Assembly (NCBI GenBank): GCA_035498405.1
Contig: DATKAE010000047.1
Location: forward strand, 202,823 to 266,822
Source: DATBFU01 sp035498405
GTDB taxonomy: Bacteria; Acidobacteriota; Thermoanaerobaculia; UBA5066; Gp7-AA6
Length of the DNA stretch: 64,000 nt
Reading direction: 5' to 3'
Under the pieces are notes generated by a model. That model did no database searches. It was given only the letters and a program-made list of their open reading frames with translations, and was not told the origin of the DNA. Below, piece by piece: positions 24,307-33,186 of this stretch. The translations under genes were made by a program, and so were the position numbers. How positions within the stretch are numbered: the first letter of the stretch is position 1; every line of letters begins with the position of its first letter.

Positions 24307-25731
24307 ATGACTCCGGAAGAGAATTACCACTTGCGCCGATCCCACCTGCATCACGGCCCGGCCGACCGGACAGACGGGTGCCGGGCGGAGCGGCGCCGGC
24401 GCGATCGGTCGCGGCCGCGCGGCCGCCGGCGGCTCTTCTTGGCCGCCCCGCTCCTGCTCCTGTCGGCGTTCCCGGCGCAGGGAGAGACCCTGCGCCTGTC
24501 CCTCCGGGAAGCGGTTGGACGCGCGCTGTCGGACGGAACCGCTGCGCGGATCGCCTCGGAGCGGATCGATCAGTCGCGTTTCCAGGCGCGGGTGGCGGGT
24601 TCTGCCCTGCTGCCGCAGGCGGGCATCCAAGCCGCCGAGACGAACCAGTCGATCAACTTCCAGCAGTTCGGTTTCACCGCTGCCGGATTTCCGCTCGTTA
24701 TTCCTCCCTTCAGCTTCTTCAACGCCCAGGCGCAGATCGCGCTCGAGATCGTGGACATGGCCGCCCGCCAACGTTACGAGGCGGCCCGGGAGGGCGTCGT
24801 CGTGAGCATGGCCGAGCGGGAGCGGACCGAGAATGACGTGACGGCCGCCGTGGCCACCCTCTACGTCGCGATGCAGCGCACCGAGGCGAGTGTCGAGGCG
24901 GCGAGGGCCAACGTGGACCTGTTCGAGAAGCTCTACCGGCTCGCCGATGACCAGCGCGAGGCCGGGATCGCCACGAAGCTCGACAGCACGCGTGCCGAGG
25001 TGGCGCTGGCGCGACAGCGCCAGGCTCTGCTCGTTGCCGAAAACCGCCGGGAGACGGCGCGGCTGGCCCTCCTGCACGCCGCGGGCGCGGATCAATCTTC
25101 GGAAGTCGTCCTGACCGATCCGCTGGTGGAACGCGGGGAGGCCGTGCCGACCGCCGAGGAGGCGCTTCGGCTGGCCCGGGAGCAGCGTCCGGAGCTGCGG
25201 GTGCTCGACGAGGAGCTCAAGGTCGCCGGCTTTGCGACCGAGGCGGCGCGTGCCGAGAGGCTCCCGAGGCTGGGCTTCCAGTTCCAGGGGGGATACAGCG
25301 GCTATCACTTCGACAATCTCTTCTGGACTCGCTCGGTCGCCGCGCTCGTGTCCGTCCCGGTGTTCACCGGCGGGCGGATGGCGGCGCGGATCGCGGAGGC
25401 CCAATCCCAGGCGCGGCTGCTGCAGCTCCAGAGGACCGAGACGGAGAGGCAAGTCGAGGAGGAGGTGCGGCGCGCCTTGCTCTCCTGGCAGAGCGCCCGC
25501 AACCGAGTCCGCGTCGCTCGAGAGAACGAGCGGCTCGCCCTCGAGGAATTGCGTTTCGCCCGCGACCGTTTCGCTGATGGCGTCTCCTCCTCGATCGAGG
25601 TGGACAACGCGCAAACGTCGCTTGCGGCCGCGCAGGAGGACCGGATCTCGGCCCTGGCAGACGAGGCGCAGGCGCGCTTCGACCTGGGTCGCGCCACCGG
25701 CAGCATCCGCGAGGTCGTGGCGGGCTCGTGA
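24307..25731 (+). CDS. TolC-family outer membrane efflux protein
   Basis: A 474-residue outer-membrane channel subunit. A long Arg-rich N-region (to residue 43) precedes the hydrophobic core LFLAAPLLLLSAFPAQG of the signal peptide; the mature protein starts LRLSLREAVGRAL, the usual TolC opening. Two OEP repeats follow with long coiled-coil helices (IASERIDQSRFQARVAGSAL, and the Arg/Glu-rich second repeat near 370-440). The arginine-rich n-region is unusually long; no later in-frame start gives a better signal. A TAAGAT box is at 24277-24282 and a GAGG ribosome site before ATG 24307. First gene of an efflux operon. Confidence 0.88.
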   Translation: MTPEENYHLRRSHLHHGPADRTDGCRAERRRRDRSRPRGRRRLFLAAPLLLLSAFPAQGETLRLSLREAVGRALSDGTAARIASERIDQSRFQARVAGSALLPQAGIQAAETNQSINFQQFGFTAAGFPLVIPPFSFFNAQAQIALEIVDMAARQRYEAAREGVVVSMAERERTENDVTAAVATLYVAMQRTEASVEAARANVDLFEKLYRLADDQREAGIATKLDSTRAEVALARQRQALLVAENRRETARLALLHAAGADQSSEVVLTDPLVERGEAVPTAEEALRLAREQRPELRVLDEELKVAGFATEAARAERLPRLGFQFQGGYSGYHFDNLFWTRSVAALVSVPVFTGGRMAARIAEAQSQARLLQLQRTETERQVEEEVRRALLSWQSARNRVRVARENERLALEELRFARDRFADGVSSSIEVDNAQTSLAAAQEDRISALADEAQARFDLGRATGSIREVVAGS

Positions 25732-26795
25732 CGAAGAAAGTGGAGTCGCCGGAGAGCGACAGGGAGAGCGGCGTCGAAGATTCGCGCGAAAAAACGCTGC
25801 GTCCGGCCGAAACACCGCCGGCGGAGGCCAAGCCGGCGGAGCCGACGCCTCGCGGCCGGCTGCGGCCCTTCGTGCTCACCGCCCTTTTGGTCCTGGCCGC
25901 GACAGCAGGGCTGATCTTCGGTATCCGGACGGTCTCTTTCTATCGCCATCACGTCGAGACCGACGACGCGCAGGTCGAGGCGCACATCGCGCCGGTGCTT
26001 CCGAAGGTTTCCGGCTACGTGACGGAAGTCGCCGTCGAGGACAACCAACGGATCAAGGCGGGCCAGACCGTCGTCCGGATCGACGACCGGGACTTCCGCT
26101 CCCGCGTCGAAACGGCCCGGGGCGCCCTCGAGAACGCCAAGGCCACGGTGGCCGTCGACGTTGCCAACGTCGCGGCCGCCCAGACCCAGGCCGCCAAAAC
26201 GGTCGCCGACCTGGCCCGGTACGCGAGGCTCCGGGAAAGAGAAGAGGTCTCGCAGCAGCAATACGACGCCGCGCGGGCCGCGTCCGAAGCTTCTGCTGCT
26301 CTCACCGAGGCCGCGCGCCGCTCCGTGCAGGCGGCGCGAGCGCAGGTCGCCCAAAAGCAGGCCGACCTCGACCTGGCAGAGCTTCAGCTTTCCTACACGA
26401 CAGTGACCGCCCCCAGCGACGGGTTCATTTCGAAGAAGAGCGTCGAGGTGGGCCAGTTCGTTCAAGCGGGCGAGCCCTTGCTCGCCGTCGTTTCCGATCA
26501 GCTGCCCTGGGTCGTCGCCAACTTCAAGGAGACGCAGCTGAAGAAGATGCGCGTCGGCCAGCCGGTCGAGATCGACGTCGATGCGTACCCCCGGACGAAG
26601 TTCCACGGCCGGGTCGAGTCAATCGCGGCAGCCACCGGCGCCAAGTTCGCTCTGCTGCCTCCGGACAACGCCACGGGCAACTTCACCAAGGTCGTCCAGC
26701 GTGTTCCGGTCAAGATCGTCCTGACGGATCCGCCCCGCTCCGACAAGCCGCTGCGCGCCGGCATGAGCGTCAACGCCATCGTGGCCGTGGACTGA
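25728..26795 (+). CDS. EmrA/HlyD-type membrane fusion protein
   Basis: A 355-residue periplasmic adaptor. An acidic, Pro-rich cytosolic N-terminus (about 1-45) is followed by one membrane anchor (RPFVLTALLVLAATAGLIFG), then the lipoyl half-motifs VETDDAQVEAHIAPVLPKVS and DNQRIKAGQTVVRID, a long alpha-hairpin (about 125-215), the second lipoyl half (TVTAPSDGFISKKSVEVGQF) and beta-barrel. The wording is that of EmrA partners of DHA2 MFS pumps. GTG 25728 overlaps the tolC-like stop. Together with its neighbours it should form a tripartite drug exporter. Confidence 0.9.
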   Translation: MTKKVESPESDRESGVEDSREKTLRPAETPPAEAKPAEPTPRGRLRPFVLTALLVLAATAGLIFGIRTVSFYRHHVETDDAQVEAHIAPVLPKVSGYVTEVAVEDNQRIKAGQTVVRIDDRDFRSRVETARGALENAKATVAVDVANVAAAQTQAAKTVADLARYARLREREEVSQQQYDAARAASEASAALTEAARRSVQAARAQVAQKQADLDLAELQLSYTTVTAPSDGFISKKSVEVGQFVQAGEPLLAVVSDQLPWVVANFKETQLKKMRVGQPVEIDVDAYPRTKFHGRVESIAAATGAKFALLPPDNATGNFTKVVQRVPVKIVLTDPPRSDKPLRAGMSVNAIVAVD

Positions 26796-26819
26796 GCCCC
26801 TCTTGGGGCGGCAGGTCGC

Positions 26820-28373
26820 ATGACGGAGACGGGTGCCCGAAAGTGGATCATCACGCTCACGGTGATCCTGGCCTCGGTCATCGAGCTGGTGGACACCTCG
26901 ATCGTCAACGTGGCCTTGCCCCAGATGATGGGCAACCTCGGGGCGACCCTCGACGACGTGGGGTGGGTCGTCACCGCGTACGTGGTGGCCAACGTCATCG
27001 TGGTGCCGATGACCGGGTTCCTGTCGGCGCTCTTCGGCCGCCGCGCCTACTTCGCCGGTTCGATCGTCCTCTTCACGGTGGCGTCGTTCTTCTGCGGCCA
27101 CGCGACGAACATCTGGGAGCTCGTCGCCTTCCGATTCGTCCAGGGGATCGGGGGCGGGGCGCTGCTCTCGACCTCGCAATCGATTCTCGTCGAAACGTTC
27201 CCGCCCGAAGAGCTGGGGCTCGCCAACGCGCTCTTCGGCTTGGGCGTTGTGGTGGGCCCCACCGTCGGCCCGACTCTCGGCGGCTGGATCACCGACAACT
27301 ATTCCTGGCCCTGGATCTTCTACGTGAACCTCCCGATCGGGATTGTGGCCACACTCCTGACCCTCTCCTTCATCCGCGAGGCGAAGCATGGGCGGGAGGT
27401 GGGATCGATCGACTGGGCGGGAATCGGCCTGCTCGTCGTCGGAATCGGGTCGCTCCAGATCTTTCTCGAGCGCGGGGAGCGCGAGGACTGGTTCGCGGCG
27501 ACCTACATCACGGTGCTCGCGATCCTCTCCGCCGTCGGCGTCGTGGGCTTCATCGCGCGAGAGCTGACCGCCGAGCACCCGGTCGTCGACTTGCGCGTTC
27601 TCAAGGATCGCTCGCTCGCGGTTGGGACGCTCTTCACGTTCATCCTCGGCTTCGGCCTGTACTCCTCGGTCTTCATCTTCCCGGTATTCGCCCAGAACCT
27701 GCTCGGCTTCACGGCCATGCAGACGGGCTTGATCCTGCTTCCGGGCGGCGTCGCCACCGTCTTCATGATGCCGATCGTCGGCAAGCTCCTCCAGAGAGGA
27801 TTTCCGACGCAGCTCATGAATGCCTCGGGCTTCATCTGCTTCTTTCTCTTCACGAACATACTCTCCCGCTCGACGCTGGCCTCCGGCCGCCAGGACTTCT
27901 TCTGGCCGTTGATCCTGAGGGGGGCGGGTCTCGCCCTGCTCTTCGTGCCGCTGACGACCCTGGCGCTTTCGGGCCTGAGGGGCAAGGACATCCCTCAGGG
28001 AGCGGGCCTGACCAACATGATGCGTCAGCTCGGCGGCTCCTTCGGCGTGGCCCTGATCGCGACCTACATCCAGAAACGATCCTGGAGCCACCGGCAGACG
28101 CTGCTCGAGCACGTGACGATCTACGACCCGGCGCTCCGGGAGCGTTACCAGGCAATCGTGGCGGGCTTGATGGCGAAGGGCGCGACACTCGTCGAGGCGC
28201 AGCAGCGGGCCTACGCTGCTCTGGAGGGAATGGTGGCACGTCAGACGTTCCTCCTGACCTACATGGACGCCTTCCGCATCGTGGGCGTCTTCTTCCTGTG
28301 CTGCATTCCGCTGCTGCTGCTCTTCAAGCGCCGCCGCGGCGAGCGGGGTAGCGCGCCGGTCATGGCGCACTGA
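26820..28373 (+). CDS. DHA2-type MFS drug transporter (EmrB-like)
   Basis: A 517-residue, 14-helix proton-driven exporter. The first helix has VIELVDTSIVNVALPQMM (motif D1-like, with the Asp typical of the EmrB/QacA subfamily), loop 2-3 GFLSALFGRRAYF and helix 5 the antiporter motif C-like GVVVGPTVGPTLGGWI. The C-terminus ends in a basic tail. It follows the adaptor gene by 24 bp. No TetR or MarR regulator gene is adjacent, so regulation is not visible. Confidence 0.92.
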   Translation: MTETGARKWIITLTVILASVIELVDTSIVNVALPQMMGNLGATLDDVGWVVTAYVVANVIVVPMTGFLSALFGRRAYFAGSIVLFTVASFFCGHATNIWELVAFRFVQGIGGGALLSTSQSILVETFPPEELGLANALFGLGVVVGPTVGPTLGGWITDNYSWPWIFYVNLPIGIVATLLTLSFIREAKHGREVGSIDWAGIGLLVVGIGSLQIFLERGEREDWFAATYITVLAILSAVGVVGFIARELTAEHPVVDLRVLKDRSLAVGTLFTFILGFGLYSSVFIFPVFAQNLLGFTAMQTGLILLPGGVATVFMMPIVGKLLQRGFPTQLMNASGFICFFLFTNILSRSTLASGRQDFFWPLILRGAGLALLFVPLTTLALSGLRGKDIPQGAGLTNMMRQLGGSFGVALIATYIQKRSWSHRQTLLEHVTIYDPALRERYQAIVAGLMAKGATLVEAQQRAYAALEGMVARQTFLLTYMDAFRIVGVFFLCCIPLLLLFKRRRGERGSAPVMAH

Positions 28374-28479
28374 CCAGCTCCGATGAGGCGTCTCTTACGA
28401 TCGTTGTCGCGGCCGAACGGGGTCGTTTCGCTCGATGACTTGAGAAGTGTTTCGGCGCAGAGGAGCAGCGACGAAGCAG

Positions 28480-28530
28480 GCGAGCGGTCGAGCCCTTTGG
28501 GCGAGCCGCTCGCCGGTGCGCCTCCGGGCG
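28480..28530. other. Large stem-loop between convergent genes
   Basis: GCGAGCGG (28480-28487) pairs with CCGCTCGC (28506-28513), with an inner AGCCC / GGGC stem and TTT loop; a second hairpin, TGCGCC / GGCGCA, follows. There is no T-run. It lies in the 185-bp space between the ends of the MFS and nadA genes and may act as a two-way transcript end or RNA-stabilising hairpin. Confidence 0.4.
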
Positions 28531-28558
28531 CAGGTTCCGAGCAAGCCGAAGCGACGGT

Positions 28559-29566
28559 TTACGACAACTCGAGCATCCGCAGGAGCGGCTTCTCCGCCGC
28601 GGCGCGCAGGGGCTCCGGCAGCACGATTTCCGGACGCTCGTCGCGGAGACACAGGTAGAGCTTTTCGAGCGTATTCAACTTCATGAAGGGGCACTCGTTG
28701 CAACGGCACCCGTTGTCCGGCGGCACGGGGATGTATTCGCGATCGGGGGCTATCCGCTTCATCTGGTGAATGATGCCTTCCTCCGTCGCGATCAAGAACC
28801 GTTTGCCCGGCGCCGTCGTGACGTAGGAGAGGATCGAGCGCGTCGACCCGACGTGATCGGCGTACTTCAAGATCGCCTCGGGGCACTCCGGGTGCGCCGC
28901 GACTTTGGCGTCTGGGTACTTCGCCTTGAGCCGGATGATCTCGCGCTCGGAGAACTGCTCGTGCACGATGCAGGTGCCGGGCCAGAGCGTCATGCGTCGA
29001 CCGGTCTTCTTCGAGAGGAAGGCGCCCAGGTGGCGGTCGGGAGCGAAGAGAATCTCCTGCTCCGGCGGAATCGTCCTGACGATTCTCTCCGCATTCGATG
29101 AGGTCACGATGATGTCCGAGAGCGCTTTGACGGCCGCCGAGCAGTTGATGTACGTCAAGCTGATGGCTCCCGGATGCTGCTCGCGCCAGGCGCGGAACGC
29201 GTCGGGAGGGCAGGAGTTCTCGAGCGAGCAGCCCGCCTCGTAGTCGGGGAGGACGACCTTGCGCGCGGGGTTCAGGATCTTGGCCGTCTCCGCCATGAAG
29301 CGCACGCCCGCAAACGCAATGAGGCTCGCCTCGCTCTTCTGAGCGCTGCGCGAGAGATCAAGCGAGTCTCCGACGAAGTCCGCCAGGTCCTGGATTTCCT
29401 CTTCTTGGTAGTAGTGGGCCAGGATGACTGCCTTTTTTTGTCGCTTGAGCTTTCGAATCTCTTCCGAAAGATCCAGCGTCGCGTCGACCGATGCAAGGTC
29501 GGGCGGAGCGGGCCGAATCGCGGGCATCGGATAACTCTCGAAAATCCTGGGCGGTGGCGCGCTCAT
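28559..29566 (-). CDS. nadA: Quinolinate synthase NadA
   Basis: A 335-residue [4Fe-4S] enzyme condensing iminoaspartate with dihydroxyacetone phosphate to quinolinate. AHYYQEEEIQDLADFVGDSL (about 52-71) is the family signature; cluster Cys candidates are in CSLENSC (middle), WPGTCIVHEQF and DNGCRCNECPFM near the C-terminus. The ATG at 29566 is preceded by a TATTCT box 11 nt upstream; ATG 29527 (MPAIRPAPP) is a possible shorter start. It lies 4.3 kb from nadBC, separated from them by the efflux operon. Confidence 0.94.
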   Translation of the reverse strand: MSAPPPRIFESYPMPAIRPAPPDLASVDATLDLSEEIRKLKRQKKAVILAHYYQEEEIQDLADFVGDSLDLSRSAQKSEASLIAFAGVRFMAETAKILNPARKVVLPDYEAGCSLENSCPPDAFRAWREQHPGAISLTYINCSAAVKALSDIIVTSSNAERIVRTIPPEQEILFAPDRHLGAFLSKKTGRRMTLWPGTCIVHEQFSEREIIRLKAKYPDAKVAAHPECPEAILKYADHVGSTRSILSYVTTAPGKRFLIATEEGIIHQMKRIAPDREYIPVPPDNGCRCNECPFMKLNTLEKLYLCLRDERPEIVLPEPLRAAAEKPLLRMLELS

Positions 29567-29657
29567 GGTGTCGGACGAGAATAGCAACAACGCACCGGGC
29601 CTAACTTTTCCCGGCGGGCGGGGGAACTGGCACGGCTCCTGCTCCGTATGTAATGGC

Positions 29658-29783
29658 ATGAGTCCTCTGCCGGGAGATCTGCGCACTGGCCGTACGGCCC
29701 TTTTGCTTCTGGCATTGCTCCTGGGTGCGATCGCCCTGGAGATCTGGGGGATTCGCGCCTCGCTTTCGGACTTCCTGCGCTAA
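29658..29783 (+). CDS. Possible 41-residue single-span membrane peptide
   Basis: Starts MSPLPGDLRTGRTALLLLAL and ends in IRASLSDFLR. It has a basic stretch followed by one clear hydrophobic helix (residues 13-30) and a charged tail. It lies between the divergent nadA and E1 genes. No Shine-Dalgarno was seen and no family is known to me; it could be chance coding, though the amphipathic organisation is suggestive. Confidence 0.3.
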   Translation: MSPLPGDLRTGRTALLLLALLLGAIALEIWGIRASLSDFLR

Positions 29784-29822
29784 GGTCTCCGCGGCGTCAC
29801 TGGCCGCCACCCTCCCGCGTTG

Positions 29823-29828
29823 TATATT
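29823..29828 (+). promoter_or_regulatory. Putative -10 box of the fused E1 gene
   Basis: TATATT ending nine nt before ATG 29838. No ribosome-binding sequence lies in the gap. It supports ATG 29838 over the in-frame TTG at 29820. Confidence 0.45.
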
Positions 29829-29837
29829 TCGACGGAT

Positions 29838-31955
29838 ATGGCGACGGAGGTTCAAACCGGCAAGTTCCGAGGCCTCGATCCCGCCAGCCTGGTCGCCGCC
29901 TACCGAAACGTCTATCTCTCACGCCGCGTGGACGATAAGGAGATCCAGCTCAAGAGACAGAACCGGATCTACTTCCAGATCAGCAGCGCGGGCCACGAGG
30001 CCGTCACCACGGCCGCCGGGATGGTGTCCCGCCCGGGATACGACTGGTTCGACCTGTACTATCGCGACCGGGCCCTCTGCCTGCAGCTCGGCGTGACGCC
30101 CTACGAAATGTTCCTTGAGGCCGTTGGAGCCAAGGACGACCCCGCTTCCGCTGGCCGCCAGATGCCCTCCCACTGGGGATCCAAGAGATTGAATCTGATC
30201 TCCAAATCTTCGTGCACCGGGACTCAGTTCCTGCACTCGGTGGGCGCTGCCGAAGCCGGCTGGAGGCGCTCCCTGATTCCGGAACTCGCCGAAAAGGGGG
30301 GCTTCCAAAGCGACGAGCTCGTCCTCGTGTCGGGCGGGGAGGGGCAGACCTCGGAGGGAGAATTCTGGGAGGCCCTTTCGTCTGCCTGCAACCTGAAGCT
30401 GCCGGTCCTCTTCCTGATCGAGGACAACGGATACGCGATCTCGGTTCCGGTCGAGGTGAACACGCCGGGCGGTTCGATCTCGAAGTTGCTTCGAGGATTC
30501 CCCGGGCTCTTCCTGGCCGAGGTGGACGGGTGCGACTTTCTCGAGTCCTACGACGCCTTGCGCTACGCCGCCGAGTACTGCCGAACGCGAAAGGGCCCGG
30601 CCCTCGTGCATGCGCACGTCATTCGCCCCTACAGCCACTCCCTCTCCGACGACGAGGCGCTGTACCGACCCAAGCAGGAGCGGGAGAGAGAGCTCTCGCG
30701 CGATCCGGTCGAAACGATGGCGCGTCTGCTGGTCGGCGAGGGACTCCTCTCGGAGGCGGCCGTCGAGAAGCTCAAGGAAGAAGTCGACGGGGAGGTCAAC
30801 GAGGCGGCGGACCGCGCGCTTGCCGCCGAGCTACCGGCGCCGGAGTCGGCCTACGAGTTCGTCTACTCGCCCGAGGTGGACCCGACGTCGGCGGCCTTCG
30901 ACACCGAGCCGAAATCGCTGCCGGGCAGCCCGGCCGGCACGATGGTCGATCTCTTGAACGCCTGCCTGCGCGACGAGATGAAGCACGATTCCAGGATCGT
31001 GCTCTTCGGCGAGGACGTGGCGGACGCGTCGCGGGAAGAGGTGCTGGCCGAGTGCAAAGGCAAGGGCGGAGTCTTCAAAGTCACTCACAACCTGCAGCGC
31101 CTCTTTGGGAAGGACCGGGTCTTCAACTCGCCGCTCGCAGAGGCGAACATCATCGGGCGCGCGATCGGCATGGCGGTTCGGGGCTTGAAGCCCGTCGTGG
31201 AGATCCAGTTCTACGACTACATCTGGCCCGCCTACATGCAGATCCACAACGAGCTATCGAACTTTCGCTGGCGTTCGGGGAACGCTTTCGCGGCCCCGGT
31301 GGTCGTTCGCGTCGCGATCGGCGGCTACATCGGCGGGGGCGCGATCTACCATTCGCAGTCCGGCGCGGTTCTGATGACGCACATCCCGGGGCTTCGCGTC
31401 GTCCTGCCGTCCAACGCGCTCGACGCCAACGGCCTGCTGCGAACCGCGATCCGCTGTGAGGATCCCGTCCTCTTCCTCGAGCACAAGCACCTCTACCGGC
31501 AGACCCACAACAAGGGAAACTATCCGGGACCGGACTACATGATTCCCTTCGGCAAGGCCAAGATCGTTCAGTCGGGCGCCGACGTCACGATCATCACCTA
31601 CGGTGCGACGGTGTATCGCTCCTGGCAAGCGGCCAAGGCGTTCGTGGAGGAGACCGGTAAGACCGTCGAGATCCTGGACCTGCGAACGCTTTCGCCGTAC
31701 GACTGGGAGGCGGTCGCGGACTCGGTTCGAAAGACCGGCCGCGCGCTCGTCGTCTACGAAGACCCCATCTCCTGGGGGTACGGGGCCGAGATCGCCGCGC
31801 GTATCGGCTCGGAACTCTTCTGGGATCTGGATGCCCCGGTCGAGCGCGTCGCGGCGACCGATACCTTCGTCGCCTATCAGCCGAAGGTCGAGGACTTCAT
31901 CCTGCCTCAGGCTTCCCACATCCGGAAAGCGCTCGACAGGATGGCATCCTTCTAA
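29838..31955 (+). CDS. Fused 2-oxoisovalerate dehydrogenase E1 (alpha+beta)
   Basis: A 705-residue thiamin-diphosphate enzyme combining E1-alpha (about 1-340) and E1-beta (about 370-705). The alpha part has the TPP motif GGEGQTSEGEF ... LIEDNGYAIS; the beta part has the GEDVA start, VFNSPLAEANIIGRAIG and EIQFYDYIWPAYMQ loop, and IGGYIGGGAIYHSQS. It decarboxylates branched-chain 2-oxo acids in the BCKDH complex and transfers acyl to the E2 lipoyl domain. No E2 or E3 gene is in the window. The fused form is seen in several phyla including Acidobacteriota and Bacteroidota. Confidence 0.9.
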   Translation: MATEVQTGKFRGLDPASLVAAYRNVYLSRRVDDKEIQLKRQNRIYFQISSAGHEAVTTAAGMVSRPGYDWFDLYYRDRALCLQLGVTPYEMFLEAVGAKDDPASAGRQMPSHWGSKRLNLISKSSCTGTQFLHSVGAAEAGWRRSLIPELAEKGGFQSDELVLVSGGEGQTSEGEFWEALSSACNLKLPVLFLIEDNGYAISVPVEVNTPGGSISKLLRGFPGLFLAEVDGCDFLESYDALRYAAEYCRTRKGPALVHAHVIRPYSHSLSDDEALYRPKQERERELSRDPVETMARLLVGEGLLSEAAVEKLKEEVDGEVNEAADRALAAELPAPESAYEFVYSPEVDPTSAAFDTEPKSLPGSPAGTMVDLLNACLRDEMKHDSRIVLFGEDVADASREEVLAECKGKGGVFKVTHNLQRLFGKDRVFNSPLAEANIIGRAIGMAVRGLKPVVEIQFYDYIWPAYMQIHNELSNFRWRSGNAFAAPVVVRVAIGGYIGGGAIYHSQSGAVLMTHIPGLRVVLPSNALDANGLLRTAIRCEDPVLFLEHKHLYRQTHNKGNYPGPDYMIPFGKAKIVQSGADVTIITYGATVYRSWQAAKAFVEETGKTVEILDLRTLSPYDWEAVADSVRKTGRALVVYEDPISWGYGAEIAARIGSELFWDLDAPVERVAATDTFVAYQPKVEDFILPQASHIRKALDRMASF

Positions 31956-31986
31956 GAAGCCTCTCCATGCCGCTCCTGGTAGAGAA

Positions 31987-32826
31987 GTGACAGAGCGGGG
32001 CGGCCCGAAGCCGACGGGTCCCTACGTCCTCGGTCATTCCGATCGCGAGCTCGACCGCCTGGGCAAGCAGGCGCGTCTGATCGATCCGATCACGCGGCGG
32101 TTCTTCGAAGGGGCCGGAGTCGGCCCCGGGATGCGCGTGCTCGACGTCGGCAGCGGCGCCGGAGACGTTGCCTTCCTGGCGGCGGAGCTCGTCGGCGAGA
32201 GCGGAGAGGTCATCGGGGCGGACCGGTCCGCGGCCGCCCTGGCGAAGGCGAGGCAGCGGGCGGCGGACCGCTCGCTTCGCAACGTCGTCTTCCGCGAGGG
32301 AGATCCGGCGCAGATGCGCTTCGAACAGCCGTTCGACGCCGTCATCGGCCGCTACGTTCTGATGTTTCAGCGCGATCCGGCGGCGATGGTCCGACGGCTC
32401 GCCGCGCACCTGCGGCCCGGGGGCGTGATGGTCTTCCACGAGCCGGACTGGGATGGCGTGCGGTCGATTCCGCCGTCGCCGACATACGACCGGTGCTCCG
32501 AGTGGATCGTGGAGACGCTCCGATTGTCCGGCCACGCGACGCGCATGGGCAAGGAGTTGTATTCGACCTTCGTCGCCGCGGGTCTGCCGGCGCCGACGAT
32601 GCGGCTCGACGCCCTCATGGCAGGGGGAGCGAACAATGTGGAACCTCTGCGCCTTCTCGCGGACATCGTCGGCACGCTGATCCCGGAGATGGAGCGCCTC
32701 GGTGTGGCGAGGGCCGACGAAATCGGATTCGAGACCCTCGCCGAGCGGATGATCGAGGAGGCGATCGCCGGCGACTGCATCCTGGTGGGCCGCTACGAGA
32801 TTGGCGCCTGGTCGCGGGTCTCGTAA
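31987..32826 (+). CDS. Class I SAM-dependent methyltransferase (UbiE-like)
   Basis: A 279-residue methyltransferase. Motif I is VLDVGSGAGDVAFLAAEL (about 40-57), motif post-I IGADRS, motif II FDAVIGRYVLMFQ and motif III LRPGGVMVFHEPDWD. The N-terminus (YVLGHSDRELDRLGKQARL) is the signature of a methyltransferase group often annotated as UbiE- or Crg1-like, with unknown small-molecule acceptors. GTG 31987 is used; 31 bp separate it from the E1 gene so co-transcription is likely. The C-terminal helices (about 200-265) form the lid. Confidence 0.85.
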   Translation: MTERGGPKPTGPYVLGHSDRELDRLGKQARLIDPITRRFFEGAGVGPGMRVLDVGSGAGDVAFLAAELVGESGEVIGADRSAAALAKARQRAADRSLRNVVFREGDPAQMRFEQPFDAVIGRYVLMFQRDPAAMVRRLAAHLRPGGVMVFHEPDWDGVRSIPPSPTYDRCSEWIVETLRLSGHATRMGKELYSTFVAAGLPAPTMRLDALMAGGANNVEPLRLLADIVGTLIPEMERLGVARADEIGFETLAERMIEEAIAGDCILVGRYEIGAWSRVS

Positions 32827-32966
32827 CTGCCACTTTCCAAGGACAAATCGTCGCCGGAGCGACAAGAATTTGCTGCGCCTCGCGGATAAGCCTCGTGTCT
32901 TCAGTGACCGCGACCGGGTATGAACCATGCAAGCCCCTCTGGCGTATGCCTGACCGGAGGGCGGCG

Positions 32967-33158
32967 ATGAGATGGCAACCGGAGCTGGGGCTGGAGTGGA
33001 GAGGCGACCCTCGGCCTCCCCGGCGATGCCGCGGCTGCGGGGCGTTTGTTCTCTCCGGCGTTGTGGTCGACGGGGCCCTACTCTGCGAGCGCTGCGCCCA
33101 GAGGGCGCGGCGGAGCCGGGACGGGGCAGATAAGACCGAGGTCAATTTCCTCCTGTAG
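32967..33158 (+). CDS. Zinc-ribbon microprotein
   Basis: A 63-residue protein with two CxxC knuckles, CRGCG (about 23-27) and CERC (about 44-47), in the arrangement of a zinc ribbon; the flanks are Arg-rich, which suggests nucleic-acid binding. GGAGG six nt before ATG 32967 gives a clear ribosome site; an earlier ATG at 32946 has none. Function unknown. It lies between the methyltransferase and pyrK. Confidence 0.55.
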   Translation: MRWQPELGLEWRGDPRPPRRCRGCGAFVLSGVVVDGALLCERCAQRARRSRDGADKTEVNFLL

Positions 33159-33171
33159 CGGGCGCGTGGCG

Positions 33172-33177
33172 TAGAAT
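33172..33177 (+). promoter_or_regulatory. Putative -10 box of the pyr operon
   Basis: TAGAAT nine nt before GTG 33187 and no Shine-Dalgarno, implying a leaderless pyrK mRNA. No pyrimidine-attenuator-like hairpin precedes it. Confidence 0.45.
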
Positions 33178-33186
33178 CCCCGCCCG

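Noticed and set aside
24166..25815. A 549-codon antisense frame across the tolC-like gene
   Set aside because: Same reason: it lacks domains, and the plus-strand TolC motifs are clear.
25232..28351. A 1039-codon open frame overlapping the efflux operon
   Set aside because: It runs out of frame across three well-supported genes (TolC, HlyD and MFS families) and encodes Arg/Pro-rich low-complexity sequence typical of GC-rich shadow frames.
33120..33186. PyrR-type or other pyrimidine attenuator before pyrK
   Set aside because: No terminator/antiterminator hairpins; the -10 box is directly at the start codon.
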